This document shows, in pieces, positions 28,421-37,336 of a stretch of DNA of 64,000 bases. The notes beneath the pieces were generated by a model. That model was not told where the DNA came from, did no database searches, and worked only from the letters and a program-made list of their open reading frames with translations. The DNA is from Eubacterium plexicaudatum ASF492 (lineage in GTDB: Bacteria > Bacillota > Clostridia > Lachnospirales > Lachnospiraceae): positions 62,001 through 126,000 of the forward strand of contig NZ_AQFT02000001.1 of NCBI RefSeq assembly GCF_000364225.2. Reading direction: 5' to 3'. The position numbers and the translations under genes are program-made. Every line of letters begins with the position of its first letter. Within the stretch, counting starts at the first letter, position 1.

Positions 28421-28578
28421 TTTCCGGAACGAAGAAAAAACGGGAAGAAGAGCATAACAGGCAGATGGAATGGTATAGAAATCAGAAGCGGGGTAATGAA
28501 TTAGGGGGTATACTGGATAGAATATCTGATATGTTCCATTTTTTACGGTTTTTGGACTTTCTTTATTTATGCTTGTAA
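28408..28578 (+). other. Possible 56-residue open frame, unidentified
   Basis: GTG 28408 overlaps the end of the preceding remnant. The product is basic at first (KVISGTKKKREEEHNRQMEW) and hydrophobic at the end (FLRFLDFLYLCL). There is no clear ribosome binding site; it may be chance or the tail of the relic upstream. Confidence 0.25.
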
Positions 28579-28655
28579 TAGACTCAATTGTAATTTGTTG
28601 TTATATGATGTATAATGCTGATAAATATTTTATTATTCATAATGAGGTGATTATA

Positions 28656-29786
28656 ATGGTATTTGTCAGTCATGCATGGATTAATGGGAAACCTGATGAA
28701 AGAGTTTTGAAGCTAGTTGCTAAATTAAGAGAGAGCGGTTTTGAAGCATGTTGTGATGTAATGTTTGCAGGAGATAGAACCTCTATTCATTTTAAGCAGA
28801 TGATGGCAGAAAATATGCAAAAGTCAGAAAAAATTATTGTGGTTTTATCAGAAGAATATAAAAGGAAAGCAGATTTATTTGAGGGCGGAGTGGGTGTAGA
28901 GTATAAATATATCTTAGAAGATATTGATATAAATACAAAAAAATATATATTGGTATCGTTAAAAACAGATTTAAGTGAAATAGAAATACCTGATGCATTG
29001 AGAGGTCGAGAAATAATTTGTTTAGGTAAAGATTTTGATAAACTTTTTTATAAGTTGGAGGATATTCGAGAATATCAATTTCCGGAAGTCAATCATAGAA
29101 AAAGATTGTAACTTCTAAAAAAGTATTTGGTTTTCAAGACTATGCATATATATCTGAAAGCAGCATTCAACTTGTTAAAAACAGAGCACAAGAGTATGCT
29201 GAAAAATGGAATGAGAATATGTTCCTGAATGATTTTAATGAATGGGATGAAAATTATGGTGTGAATGTAAAATTAAAAGATGTATATATAGATGAGCATC
29301 TTCCTCATTTTGTATGGAGAAATAATAGAAAAACATCTAAAAATATGGATGAGTTAATATCGAAATATATTGTAAAAAAAAAGAGAAATGAAATGTTATT
29401 AATTCTGGGACAACCAGGAATCGGTAAAAGTACTTTAATTACGTGGATTACAATAAAATATAAACAGAATATAGAGGATCTTTTAGTATATCAGTTTGCT
29501 GCAGACTTGAAAAATGTAAATTGGTATAGTCAAGATATATCTGAGAATATATTAGAAATATTAAATTTATCAAGTAACGAATTAAGTGACAAAACATTAA
29601 TTTTAGATGGATTTGACGAAATTAGTATAGGGTATTTTGTATAGAAAAAAATTTTAGATAACTTATATGATAAATTAATATATAAAAAATATATAAAAAA
29701 TTTTACTTTAATAATTACTTGTCGAGAAAATTATATTTATAATTTTGAGAAACTTAGATGTAAATATTTAACGTTGCTTGCTTCAG
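28656..29786 (+). pseudogene. Piece 1 of a SEFIR/TIR-NACHT-pentapeptide NLR-like gene: signalling domain and NACHT NTPase
   Basis: ATG 28656 follows AGGTG. Residues 1-150 look like a SEFIR/TIR domain (VFVSHAWINGKPDE, LRESGFEACCDVM). An A5 run at 29099-29103 breaks the frame; one more A gives NHRKKIVTSKKVFGF and leads into the NACHT domain: Walker A ILGQPGIGKSTLITW, Walker B TLILDGFDEI and the Arg-sensor word LIITCRENYI. A TAG at 29642-29644 is another lesion. The gene is then cut by a 10.9-kb mobile element. NACHT and SEFIR/TIR STAND proteins act in bacterial antiphage defence by oligomerising on detection of a trigger. Confidence 0.82.
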
Positions 29787-29832
29787 TGTACAAAGGATTA
29801 CAATAAAAATGGACTGCCAACCTACAACTTCT

Positions 29833-29862
29833 ACCGCTCTTCCAAAGAGCGGTATTTCATTT
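29833..29862 (+). terminator. Hairpin with T-rich tail near the left end of the element
   Basis: ACCGCTCTT (29833-29841) pairs perfectly with AAGAGCGGT (29845-29853) around a 3-base loop and is followed by ATTTCATTTTTC. Confidence 0.65.
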
Positions 29863-29891
29863 TTCTGAAATGTAATGATTACATGCTCCAG

Positions 29892-29914
29892 CTTCGAGCC
29901 AAGTTGGCCTGAAG
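29892..29914. repeat. Element palindrome, copy 1 (diverged)
   Basis: CTTCGAGCC and GGCCTGAAG arms around AAGTT. It is a diverged copy of a palindrome found four more times inside the element. The rest of 29793-30240 holds no gene I can recognise, apart from the terminator at 29833 and a weak promoter (TATAAT at about 30200) before the DUF1016 gene. Confidence 0.6.
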
Positions 29915-30240
29915 GTTGATAAGCTGAATATGACACTGACATATTTGAATTCCAACCAAATATTCTTTTCCAGCTGGCAAAAATGATTAAAAAGGGAGTA
30001 TGGCTGTTACGATTTGGCCATATAGAAGCCGTTTAGTTTCAAGCATTATCTGCGTGGTTTCCAAAGGCTGAGTATTTTTATACCTTTGCCTCTTGTTTTA
30101 TGAAGTATTTCGTAACACTAAGGTATTAAAATTTAAACTAAGCTGGTATAACATATTTTCTAAATGGAAAAATATATCTTCATCCTGAGCATATTCCATG
30201 ATATAATTATCCCAACAGACTATCGGAACGAGGGAAATGT

Positions 30241-31248
30241 ATGGACGATTTAGCATTAAACTATCAAAGTGATTTTCATGCCATTCTGCAAATGATAGCA
30301 GATGCCCGCCGGAAAGCTGCCTATCAAGTGAATGCCACAATGATTGACCTTTATTGGGGAATTGGAGAATTTGTTTCCAATAAGGCTGTACAGGATGGCT
30401 GGGGACGTTCTACCGTAAAGGCACTTTCTGAATACATTCTGACGCAGGAACCAGGGATTAGAGGCTATTCCCCACAGAATATCTGGCGCATGAAGCAGTT
30501 CTTTGAAACTTATTGTGACAAGCCAGAGTTAGGAACTCTGCTAAGAGAAAATACATGGTCAAATAATTTGCATATCATGTCAAAGACAAAATCGGATGCA
30601 GAGAGATTATTCTATTTGAAGCTGGCCTCTCGGGAAAAGTATAAAGCAAAAGAACTGGAACGGCAGATTGACAGCGGATATTATGAGCGTTTAATGCTAT
30701 CAGACGGTAAAGCGCCTTCCGCCATATCCCATGCTGCGCCTGCGAACATAATCAGAGACATGTATATGTTGGAGTTTTTAGATCTGCCCGAGCCTTATAG
30801 GGAATATGATTTGAAAAAGGCCATTTTGAAGAACATGAAAAAATTTTTACTGGAAATTGGCAGGGATTTTATTTTTATGGGAGAAGAATATCATCTTCAA
30901 GTAGGAAAGAACGACTATTATACGGATTTAATCTTTTTTCATAGGGAGCTACAATGCCTTGTTGCAATTGAGTTGAAAATTGATGATTTCAAACCGGAAT
31001 ACTTGGGAAAAATGCAGTTTTATCTTGAAGCGTTAGACCGGGATGTAAAGAAGCCCCACGAAAATCCCAGCGTTGGCATTATTCTTTGCAAGAGTAAGGA
31101 CGAGGACGTTGTTGAATATGCCCTGAGCCGGAATATGAGTCCAACCATGATTTCCGAATATAGGACGAAACTAATCAGCAAGGAAATCTTACAAAAGAAA
31201 CTTGAGGAATTAACGGAAATGGTGGATGAGGATAAAAACTCTCAATGA
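30241..31248 (+). CDS. DUF1016 / YhcG-type PDDEXK nuclease-domain protein
   Basis: 335 codons with GAGGGAA upstream. The N-terminal DUF1016_N helical domain is recognisable (AAYQVNATMIDLYWGIGEFV, QNIWRMKQFF, TWSNNLHIMSK). The C-terminal nuclease domain has DYYTDLIFFHRELQCLVAIE and LKIDDFKPEYLGKMQFYLEA, giving the D, E-x-K active-site pattern. Relatives are found with restriction and mobile elements; the biochemical role is not settled. It is the first cargo gene and stands alone, closed by terminators on its 3' side. Confidence 0.9.
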   Translation: MDDLALNYQSDFHAILQMIADARRKAAYQVNATMIDLYWGIGEFVSNKAVQDGWGRSTVKALSEYILTQEPGIRGYSPQNIWRMKQFFETYCDKPELGTLLRENTWSNNLHIMSKTKSDAERLFYLKLASREKYKAKELERQIDSGYYERLMLSDGKAPSAISHAAPANIIRDMYMLEFLDLPEPYREYDLKKAILKNMKKFLLEIGRDFIFMGEEYHLQVGKNDYYTDLIFFHRELQCLVAIELKIDDFKPEYLGKMQFYLEALDRDVKKPHENPSVGIILCKSKDEDVVEYALSRNMSPTMISEYRTKLISKEILQKKLEELTEMVDEDKNSQ

Positions 31249-31263
31249 CGTTGAGAGTTTTTC
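31234..31263 (+). terminator. Intrinsic terminator overlapping the DUF1016 stop codon
   Basis: AAAACTCTCAA and TTGAGAGTTTT arms around TGACG with the stop codon TGA inside the loop, then TTC. Confidence 0.7.
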
Positions 31264-31291
31264 AAAAAATCAATTTATTATGTTAGTACAG

Positions 31292-31331
31292 AAATAGCAG
31301 GGGATTATAATGAGCCTCTGCTATTTTTATA
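31292..31331 (+). terminator. Second intrinsic terminator downstream of DUF1016
   Basis: AAATAGCAGGGG (31292-31303) pairs with CCTCTGCTATTT (31315-31326, one G-U pair) followed by TTTAT. Confidence 0.7.
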
Positions 31332-31369
31332 ACCTCAAGCTAATATAAGGAGCAACGCGACGCTGACAT

Positions 31370-31390
31370 TTCGGGCCAAGTTAGCCCGAA
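31370..31390. repeat. Element palindrome, copy 2
   Basis: Perfect TTCGGGC and GCCCGAA arms around CAAGTTA. Same family as the copies at 29892, 37508, 38077 and 38739. Confidence 0.75.
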
Positions 31391-31534
31391 GCCGGGTTTG
31401 GGGAGGCTCCCCAACAAGCAGATTTTTGCGTTCTGGCCGGAAGGCTGGAACGTCAAAAATAGCAACTGTGGCTACAGTTGCCCTGCTTGCCACTTAGCGA
31501 CAGCCCCTAAAATGACGCAAAAAAACAGAGGCCC

Positions 31535-31894
31535 TTATTCTGGAACCTCCGTTTCTCTGGCTTTCTTAATGCCTTCGGCTGTGGCTTCTATCACGACAAG
31601 CTCTTTTTCATTCATGGAGTTTAGAAGTACATCAATGTGCTTTCTACAAGAGCTTGACCTTGCCCCTCCGTCCGCATGAATAAACTGGTCAACTGAAACG
31701 TCAAACATAGTAATGAGTTTAACAAAAAGGTCGAAGCTGGGATATTGACCTTTGTTCTCAATATTCATAATGGTACGGGAGTCACGGTCTACTAATTCCG
31801 CAACATAGGCTTGTGTCCAGCCCTTTTCTTCTCTGGCTCGTTTGAGAGCTGCCCCGAGGCCGTGAAAGTCAAACCTTCTTTCATCTTGGTTCAT
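31535..31894 (-). CDS. XRE-family regulator of the mobile element
   Basis: 119 codons from ATG 31894 (AGGGTG 10 bases upstream); ATG 31900 is a less well placed alternative. Residues about 14-70 form the helix-turn-helix (LGAALKRAREEKGWTQAYVA, DSRTIMNIENKGQYPSF). It diverges from the two-component operon, with a 190-base shared intergenic region, and may control element functions or the cargo operon. Confidence 0.85.
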   Translation of the reverse strand: MNQDERRFDFHGLGAALKRAREEKGWTQAYVAELVDRDSRTIMNIENKGQYPSFDLFVKLITMFDVSVDQFIHADGGARSSSCRKHIDVLLNSMNEKELVVIEATAEGIKKARETEVPE

Positions 31895-31998
31895 TCTCAT
31901 ATCACCCTATATCATTGTACATTTCTGGTCAGGTTATGAGAGTGTAATCAAATTTGATGTAAGGTAGTATTTTGTTTCATTTCAAAAGTGGTTCTGCC

Positions 31999-32027
31999 TT
32001 GCTCTAATGCAACAGAGACGGTATAAT
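31999..32027 (+). promoter_or_regulatory. Promoter of the response regulator operon
   Basis: TTGCTC (31999-32004), 17-base spacer, TATAAT (32022-32027), 57 bases before the response regulator gene. Confidence 0.7.
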
Positions 32028-32084
32028 TAAAATAATATGTGAGCTTTAATTCGGAAATCTGAGAAATGATAAGGAGATAATAGT

Positions 32085-32783
32085 ATGGAAACTGGAACAC
32101 ACCCACATCTTCTGATTATTGAAGATGATGTGCTGCTCAATGATATGACGAAGCGGCTTTTGACCCAACATGGTTATTGCGTAACCTCTGCATATTCTGG
32201 AAGCGAGGCGCTTCTGTTGATTGAGAAAGGCACTTTTGACTTAATTTTACTTGATTTAATGCTGCCCGGCATACCGGGGGAAACAGTATTGGAAAAGATG
32301 AAAAGCACGATGGATATTCCGATTATCGGTGTGTCCGCTAAAACGGATATAGACAGCAAAGTGAACCTCATACGAAATGGTGCAGATGATTACATCACAA
32401 AGCCATTCGACAATCAAGAGCTGCTGGTGCGGATTGAAGCAGTGCTCCGGCGCTTTCAGAAGTCTACCACCCCCAACAATAGCAAAATACTTCGCTTTAA
32501 GGACTTGTCCCTTGATACAGAAGCTATGGAGGCTAAAATCAGGAATACCCCCATTACTTTGACACGGTATGAATACCTGATTTTGCAACTTCTGATGTCC
32601 TCGCCCTCAAAGGTATTCACAAAGAACAATATTTTTGAAAGCGTGTGGAATGAAAATTTTATCGGGGACGATAATGCAATCAATGTCCACATTGGAAATC
32701 TCCGCAAGAAGTTTGCCAAGGTCAATCCAGAGGAAAAGTATATTCAGACGGTTTGGGGCCTCGGTTTCAAAATGCAGGGCTAA
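32085..32783 (+). CDS. OmpR-family response regulator
   Basis: 232 codons with AAGGAG upstream. Receiver domain: acidic pair in IIEDD (residues 13-15), phosphoacceptor Asp57 in LILLDLMLPG and Lys in ITKPF. The C-terminal winged helix (ITLTRYEYLILQLLM, DDNAINVHIGNLRKKF) binds DNA. It is encoded with a histidine kinase two genes downstream and two ABC exporters, an arrangement typical of antimicrobial peptide or lantibiotic sensing and resistance systems. Tandem 11-bp repeats at 35446 are a likely target. Confidence 0.93.
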   Translation: METGTHPHLLIIEDDVLLNDMTKRLLTQHGYCVTSAYSGSEALLLIEKGTFDLILLDLMLPGIPGETVLEKMKSTMDIPIIGVSAKTDIDSKVNLIRNGADDYITKPFDNQELLVRIEAVLRRFQKSTTPNNSKILRFKDLSLDTEAMEAKIRNTPITLTRYEYLILQLLMSSPSKVFTKNNIFESVWNENFIGDDNAINVHIGNLRKKFAKVNPEEKYIQTVWGLGFKMQG

Positions 32784-32847
32784 TCCTTAGAGAAATCTTA
32801 TGAAGTTTGCACACCAGTCTGCTACAATAAGACAGCATGGAAAGGGG

Positions 32848-33765
32848 ATGATTATTTTGGAGACTGCTTTGGAAACAGCCGGGTTGACCTATGTTTTCCC
32901 GGATGGAAACGGAATTAAAAATATCGCGTTTCAGGTAAAACGCGGAGAAATCTATGCACTGTATGGCGGCCATCACGCCGGGAAATCTGTACTGTTGCAA
33001 ACCATTATAGGTACACTTAGACCTCAAGCTGGTACGCTCAAATTATTTGGCAATATAGACTATCAGAAGGAGCGCCGCCGGATTGGGTTTGTACCACAAA
33101 AGCCTGTGACAATCGGCTCTCTGTCACCTGCTGATATGCTGCGTTATTTTTCTTCCGTTTTTGGAACCACAGAAATCCATATTTTAGATATACTGCATTT
33201 GAACCTGAAAGAGAAAAAGGCGGTACGGCGATTGCCATTATCGACCCAGCGTTTAGTGAATTTGGCTGTTGCCCTTTTGGGAAATCCAGATATGATAATT
33301 TTGGACGATCCTTTTTCCGGGCTAGATAAGGGAGAATGTGAACACCTGCTTTCTGTTCTGAACTATCTGCATGAAATCAACCATACCACACTTTTAATCT
33401 CTGGACAGGATTATACGCTGCTTTCCCGGCTTGCATCCAAATATGGCGTAATGGCAGATGGAAAGCTGCTTTGTGAGCTTACGGCTGGGGAATTGAAAGA
33501 GAGCTGCCAGCGGTGCATAAAGATAAGAACTCCACAATTAGAACGGGCTATTACAATTTTAAGCCAGCAGTTCCCGGATTTTGAAGTGTTGGGTCATGAC
33601 CTGATTAGAATTTTTCATTGTAATGAGCAATCCGGGGAAATCAATACGCTGCTGGTTCATTCCGGGATAGAGGTATCAGAAATCTGGCTTGCCGGTATGG
33701 AGCCGACCGACTATCTTTTGAAAATGACAGGAGGTGCAAAGAGTGATTCAGACGATGCAAAGTGA
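32848..33765 (+). CDS. ABC transporter ATP-binding protein, degenerate motifs
   Basis: 305 codons from ATG 32848; TTG 32857 is better spaced from AAAGGGG and may be the real start. Walker A is LYGGHHAGKS. The signature is weak (LPLSTQRLVNLA) and Walker B ends in ILDDP instead of ILDEP, so the catalytic Glu is Asp. The C-terminal 90 residues (RCIKIRTPQLERAITIL) resemble the extra domain of BcrA-type proteins. It overlaps the permease gene by 23 bases. Possible reduced ATPase activity. Confidence 0.82.
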   Translation: MIILETALETAGLTYVFPDGNGIKNIAFQVKRGEIYALYGGHHAGKSVLLQTIIGTLRPQAGTLKLFGNIDYQKERRRIGFVPQKPVTIGSLSPADMLRYFSSVFGTTEIHILDILHLNLKEKKAVRRLPLSTQRLVNLAVALLGNPDMIILDDPFSGLDKGECEHLLSVLNYLHEINHTTLLISGQDYTLLSRLASKYGVMADGKLLCELTAGELKESCQRCIKIRTPQLERAITILSQQFPDFEVLGHDLIRIFHCNEQSGEINTLLVHSGIEVSEIWLAGMEPTDYLLKMTGGAKSDSDDAK

Positions 33766-34507
33766 GTTGTTCCGTATCCGCAAAAGCCGCCTGTTTTGGG
33801 CCTGCCTCGTATTGGCTGCGTTTTTTGTCTTTGCGCTTGCCCTGACCTTTTATCACAATTCGGTAAATGGTATGCTTCCGGTTATATCACTGGTTTCGTT
33901 CACGGAGTTTCTGTTTTCAGATTACAGTCTGATTTTTCCATTGACGCTCTTTTTGTGCCTGTACTTTACAGAAGATTTTCATACCGGCACATACAGTATC
34001 ACACTTTCTAAAGGTACAAGCAGAGTACACCTATTCTTTGGAAAACTGCTGGCCTCATGGGGTGGCGTTTTATTTTTTCTGTTTGTATGCTTTGGTGTTG
34101 CGTATTTGTCAATTCTGATGATGGGAGCATCCCGGTATGACATAAAGTATTCGTTTTCTGCAATCGGAGTCTTTCTTTTGTTTCAATGCCTGTGCTTTTT
34201 AGGTTACACTGCATTTCTCAATTTGTTAAGTTACCTGCTCCGGCATCGGATCATTGTTACGATTACCGCATTTTTTATGCTGGGGGTTTTGTATTTATAT
34301 CTCACAAAGATAAGTACAGCACTGGATATGGATTATTCGCTCTACAAGTATTGGGTTGTAGGGCTATCTCATAGCTTGCAGATCAATACCTTTGGGGAGG
34401 ATTTAATACCCATTTGTTTGACACTGGTAGTATATCTGTTTTTACCAACAGCCATTTCGCTCTCCCTGTTTCTAAGGTTGGACTTGCGCGATTTGGAAAG
34501 GCGGTGA
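33743..34507 (+). CDS. ABC-2 type permease of the first exporter
   Basis: 254 codons from GTG 33743, with AGGAGG 8 bases upstream. Six hydrophobic segments follow a short basic N-terminus (ELFRIRKSRLFW). It forms an exporter with the preceding ATPase; TYSITLSKGTSRVHLFFGKL after TM2 is characteristic of bacitracin/lantibiotic ABC-2 permeases. The next gene, the histidine kinase, starts 7 bases after its stop, so the four genes are one operon. Confidence 0.85.
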   Translation: MIQTMQSELFRIRKSRLFWACLVLAAFFVFALALTFYHNSVNGMLPVISLVSFTEFLFSDYSLIFPLTLFLCLYFTEDFHTGTYSITLSKGTSRVHLFFGKLLASWGGVLFFLFVCFGVAYLSILMMGASRYDIKYSFSAIGVFLLFQCLCFLGYTAFLNLLSYLLRHRIIVTITAFFMLGVLYLYLTKISTALDMDYSLYKYWVVGLSHSLQINTFGEDLIPICLTLVVYLFLPTAISLSLFLRLDLRDLERR

Positions 34508-34514
34508 TGGCTAC

Positions 34515-35417
34515 ATGATGGTGTTATGTATCTTGCTTGCAATGCTTTCCCTGTTTTTGTCCCTGAAACTGATTTATCAGCGAAAGTTGGTTCAGAAAGT
34601 AAAAAAACAGATTGACTTTCTGATTGACCGTGATACGCAAACCGAAATTATGGTGGAAAAAACGGATGGGACAATACAGGATTTGGCTGCAAGTATCAAT
34701 CATCTTCTGAAAAAATATCGTAGCATGGGGCAGGAAATTGAACGGAGCGATACACTGTTCCGAGATACCATTACCAGTCTTTCCCATGACTTGCGAACGC
34801 CGCTGGCAACAGCAAATGGCTATATCCAGCTCTTACAGGAACAGGATTTAACAGGGGAGCAAAAAGAATATGCGACGATTGCGGGAGAAAGAATTTCCGC
34901 TGTAAAGCTGCTTCTCGACCAACTGTTTGAATTTGCAAGGATTGAGGCCGACGAACTGAAATTGAATTGTAGAAATACGGATATACACAGTGTACTTCGG
35001 GATGTTGTCGCCTCATACTACGGCGATTTTGAACAGAAAAAATGTGTCCCCTATATCGTTATCCCAAATCCACCAGCTATCATTTGGGGCGATCCAGATG
35101 CCTTGACCCGGATTTTCTCAAATGTGGTTTATAATGCACTTGTTCACGGGGAGGGAAATTATCAAATCACCGCAGCGATAGAAGAAGCTCAAACGGTCAT
35201 AACCATTAAAAATGCGTCGAGCAGTATTCAGCAAGAAGATATTCCTCATTTGTTTGACCGTTTTTACACCACCGACCAGTCACGAACAAAAAAGACAACC
35301 GGGCTGGGATTGGCAATCGCTCAAAGACTTGTGACCCGCATGGGCGGGCAAATTGTCGCTTCCTTGCAAAACGGTATCTTTGCAATTCAAGTCGTGTTTC
35401 CCATTGTCAATTCCTAA
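34515..35417 (+). CDS. Sensor histidine kinase with a short N-terminal membrane anchor
   Basis: 300 codons. One membrane segment (residues 3-22), no extracellular domain, then a HAMP-like coiled linker. The H-box SLSHDLRTPLA has His91; N-box NVVYNALVHGEG, and the G-boxes GLGLAIAQRLV are present. The absence of a sensor domain is typical of BceS/intramembrane-sensing kinases, which take their signal from a partner ABC transporter. That fits the flanking exporter genes. Confidence 0.92.
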   Translation: MMVLCILLAMLSLFLSLKLIYQRKLVQKVKKQIDFLIDRDTQTEIMVEKTDGTIQDLAASINHLLKKYRSMGQEIERSDTLFRDTITSLSHDLRTPLATANGYIQLLQEQDLTGEQKEYATIAGERISAVKLLLDQLFEFARIEADELKLNCRNTDIHSVLRDVVASYYGDFEQKKCVPYIVIPNPPAIIWGDPDALTRIFSNVVYNALVHGEGNYQITAAIEEAQTVITIKNASSSIQQEDIPHLFDRFYTTDQSRTKKTTGLGLAIAQRLVTRMGGQIVASLQNGIFAIQVVFPIVNS

Positions 35418-35443
35418 AGGGCTGCTTCGGCGGCTCTTTTTTC
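35418..35443 (+). terminator. Intrinsic terminator with UUCG tetraloop
   Basis: AGGGCTGC and GCGGCTCT pair over 8 bp (two G-U pairs) around a TTCG loop, followed by six T. It ends the first operon. Confidence 0.85.
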
Positions 35444-35445
35444 AT

Positions 35446-35467
35446 CCTTAGACTTTCCTTAGACTTT
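35446..35467 (+). promoter_or_regulatory. Tandem 11-bp direct repeat, likely response regulator binding site
   Basis: CCTTAGACTTT occurs twice in immediate succession, one helical turn apart. A -10-like TAAAGT lies at about 35495. An imperfect version (CCTTAGAGAAA then TCTTATGAAGT) lies at about 32786-32807 before the first exporter genes. OmpR-family regulators usually bind such 10-11 bp tandem repeats. Confidence 0.65.
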
Positions 35468-35524
35468 TCTCAAACAAATCTTAAACCTCTTTGGTAAAGT
35501 ATGAGCCATAGGAGGTATAAACAA

Positions 35525-35698
35525 ATGGTTAAAGTAGCTTTAGTGGTTTCTATCATCGCTTTGGCGGTGTGCCTGCTCACGGCCTTGCATGGCGTATTGA
35601 GCGATGGACTAAAAGGACTAAAACAGAGATCAAAACCCATTGGTATTTCATTTTTGATTTATGCTGTGGCCTTTTTGCTTTTCATCTTTTTTCAATAA
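35525..35698 (+). CDS. Small two-segment membrane protein (57 residues)
   Basis: ATG 35525 follows AGGAGG by 9 bases. Two hydrophobic segments (VALVVSIIALAVCLLTALHG; ISFLIYAVAFLLFIFF) are joined by a basic loop (KGLKQRSKP). It is the first gene of the second exporter operon and may be an accessory or immunity-type peptide for it. Confidence 0.7.
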   Translation: MVKVALVVSIIALAVCLLTALHGVLSDGLKGLKQRSKPIGISFLIYAVAFLLFIFFQ

Positions 35699-35710
35699 CG
35701 GAGGTATTTC

Positions 35711-36400
35711 ATGCTGCAAATCAAAAATGTAAATTTGAATGTTGGAAATACCGCATTGCTGTCCAACATCAACTTGACTTTAGAGCAAGGAAAAATCTAT
35801 GGTGTACTGGGGCCAAACGGAGCCGGTAAAACAACACTGTTTAAGTCCATGCTGGGTCTGACTGCCTTTTCGGGAGAAATCCTCTCTGATGGACAGTCCG
35901 TTTCCAGTAGATGTTTTGGAAGTTTGATTGAATACCCGGCTTTTTACCCCCGGCTCACCGTAGAGGAAAATTTGAAGCTCCACGCACAATATTTAGGTCT
36001 GAAAAGACCAAACATCGAAGTGGCGCTCAAACAAGTGAACTTGCTGGATGCCCGAAAAAAGCTGTTCTCTCAACTTTCTTTGGGGATGCGCCAACGACTG
36101 GGAATTGCTCGCGCCTTTTTAGGCGATGTTCAATATTTACTGCTGGACGAACCTACCAACGGTCTTGATCCGATGGGGATAAAGGAAATCCGGCTGCTTC
36201 TGAAAGAACGCTTAAAATCTCCCCAACACTGTATTTTGGTATCAAGCCATAATCTGACGGAGATTGCTGCTGTCACGGATGTTCTTATTTTCATTCGTGA
36301 CGGAAAAATCATCAAGATTGTAGAAAACGACTATAACGAAAAGGAACTGGAAGCCCTGTATGAGGATATTATGACTTCCGGCCAGAGGGAGGAAGCATAA
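35711..36400 (+). CDS. ABC transporter ATP-binding protein (BcrA/lantibiotic exporter type)
   Basis: 229 codons with GGAGG upstream. Intact motifs: Walker A GVLGPNGAGKTTLFKSML, signature LSLGMRQRLGIARAF and Walker B YLLLDEPTNGLDP, with SSHNLTEI as the His-switch. This exporter, unlike the first, has complete catalytic residues. It overlaps the permease start by 1 base. Such proteins commonly confer bacitracin or lantibiotic self-protection; the substrate here is not known. Confidence 0.93.
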   Translation: MLQIKNVNLNVGNTALLSNINLTLEQGKIYGVLGPNGAGKTTLFKSMLGLTAFSGEILSDGQSVSSRCFGSLIEYPAFYPRLTVEENLKLHAQYLGLKRPNIEVALKQVNLLDARKKLFSQLSLGMRQRLGIARAFLGDVQYLLLDEPTNGLDPMGIKEIRLLLKERLKSPQHCILVSSHNLTEIAAVTDVLIFIRDGKIIKIVENDYNEKELEALYEDIMTSGQREEA

Positions 36401-37155
36401 TGGGAGTGTTGATTAAAAATGAGTTTTACAAGTTGAAGCGGGAATGGTTTATGGTATTTCTTCTGCTGTTGTCGCTTCTTCCCATCATTACCGGCGGAGC
36501 AGGAGCAATTTTCAACAGTAGCACAAAATCACTTGCTGACCTGTTCTTCTTTATGAATAACCAGTTTTCCATGTTCTTCCCAATGGTGCTCTTCATTTTG
36601 ATTGGTTCGCTGTTTTATCAGGAATACAAAAACAAAACTTACATCAACTGGATTACCTACGGGTTTTCAAAGAAGAAGCTCTTTCTATCGAAAGTTACTG
36701 TCAGCGTCGTTATCGGCATCTGTTTTGCGGCTGTCTTATTTATCGCATTTGGCCTATTGGTGGCGATACTCAATGGAGCTGGCAGGTTGACCGGCGGTAT
36801 TTCCCTGTTCCTCAAGCTGGCAATCGGGTTTGGAATTGAAGCCGGTGTTGTCGTTTTTGTAACGACCTGTTTAGGGGCAATCGTTATCAATCTGAGCCGC
36901 AATATTATTGTAACAAGCGTTGTCGGAGTTATATATGGCTTTGTATCTTGCCTGTTCATCGGTTCAGAAAGAGGCTTTGTCATTCCGGGTAGCTTTGCAT
37001 ATCGTGTGTCTATGTTCTTCTCGGATAAATCCACTTACTATGAGGTGCCTATATCGGCCACCATTGGCGGATGTATTAGCATTGTACTTTGCTTTATTGT
37101 TCTGTTTCTGGTTGGATTGATTGTCTTTTCTCATAAGAAAAAAATAGAAAATTAA
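36400..37155 (+). CDS. ABC-2 type permease of the second exporter
   Basis: 251 codons. An N-terminal cytoplasmic helix (IKNEFYKLKREWFMVF) precedes six membrane segments; YQEYKNKTYINWITYGFSKK is the typical loop of lantibiotic-type ABC-2 permeases. It is translationally coupled to the ATPase (ATAATGG overlap) and followed by a series of hairpins. Confidence 0.9.
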   Translation: MGVLIKNEFYKLKREWFMVFLLLLSLLPIITGGAGAIFNSSTKSLADLFFFMNNQFSMFFPMVLFILIGSLFYQEYKNKTYINWITYGFSKKKLFLSKVTVSVVIGICFAAVLFIAFGLLVAILNGAGRLTGGISLFLKLAIGFGIEAGVVVFVTTCLGAIVINLSRNIIVTSVVGVIYGFVSCLFIGSERGFVIPGSFAYRVSMFFSDKSTYYEVPISATIGGCISIVLCFIVLFLVGLIVFSHKKKIEN

Positions 37156-37162
37156 CTGCCGG

Positions 37163-37336
37163 ACGACGGCAAAAGAAAAAAAGCCGTCGTAAAGCAGACA
37201 CATTCTCGCGCCTATGAAACGGCGGCTTTGAGAAATCAGAGCCGCCGTTTCTTTTCGCTCCCCCCCTAAACCAACGACGACCTAACACCGTGTAAATCCA
37301 CGGCGGCATATAGGAGGATTGCCGCCGTGTCTATTT
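37163..37336 (+). terminator. Three successive GC-rich hairpins after the exporter operon
   Basis: Hairpin 1: ACGACGGC/GCCGTCGT (37163-37190). Hairpin 2: AAACGGCGGCT/AGCCGCCGTTT (37218-37250), then CTTTTCGC. Hairpin 3: CACGGCGGCA/TGCCGCCGTG (37299-37329), then TCTATTTTTG. The second and third share the CGGCGGC core. They probably terminate transcription. The stretch to the next gene at 37604 otherwise holds only a palindrome copy. Confidence 0.7.

Noticed and set aside
29754..29942. A 62-codon minus-strand frame across the left element junction
   Set aside because: It spans host and element sequence, lacks a start signal and has no recognisable family.
31398..31679. A plus-strand open frame of 93 codons
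   Set aside because: It is antisense to the 3' half of the XRE gene at 31535-31894 and overlaps the palindrome-bearing spacer; no motif.
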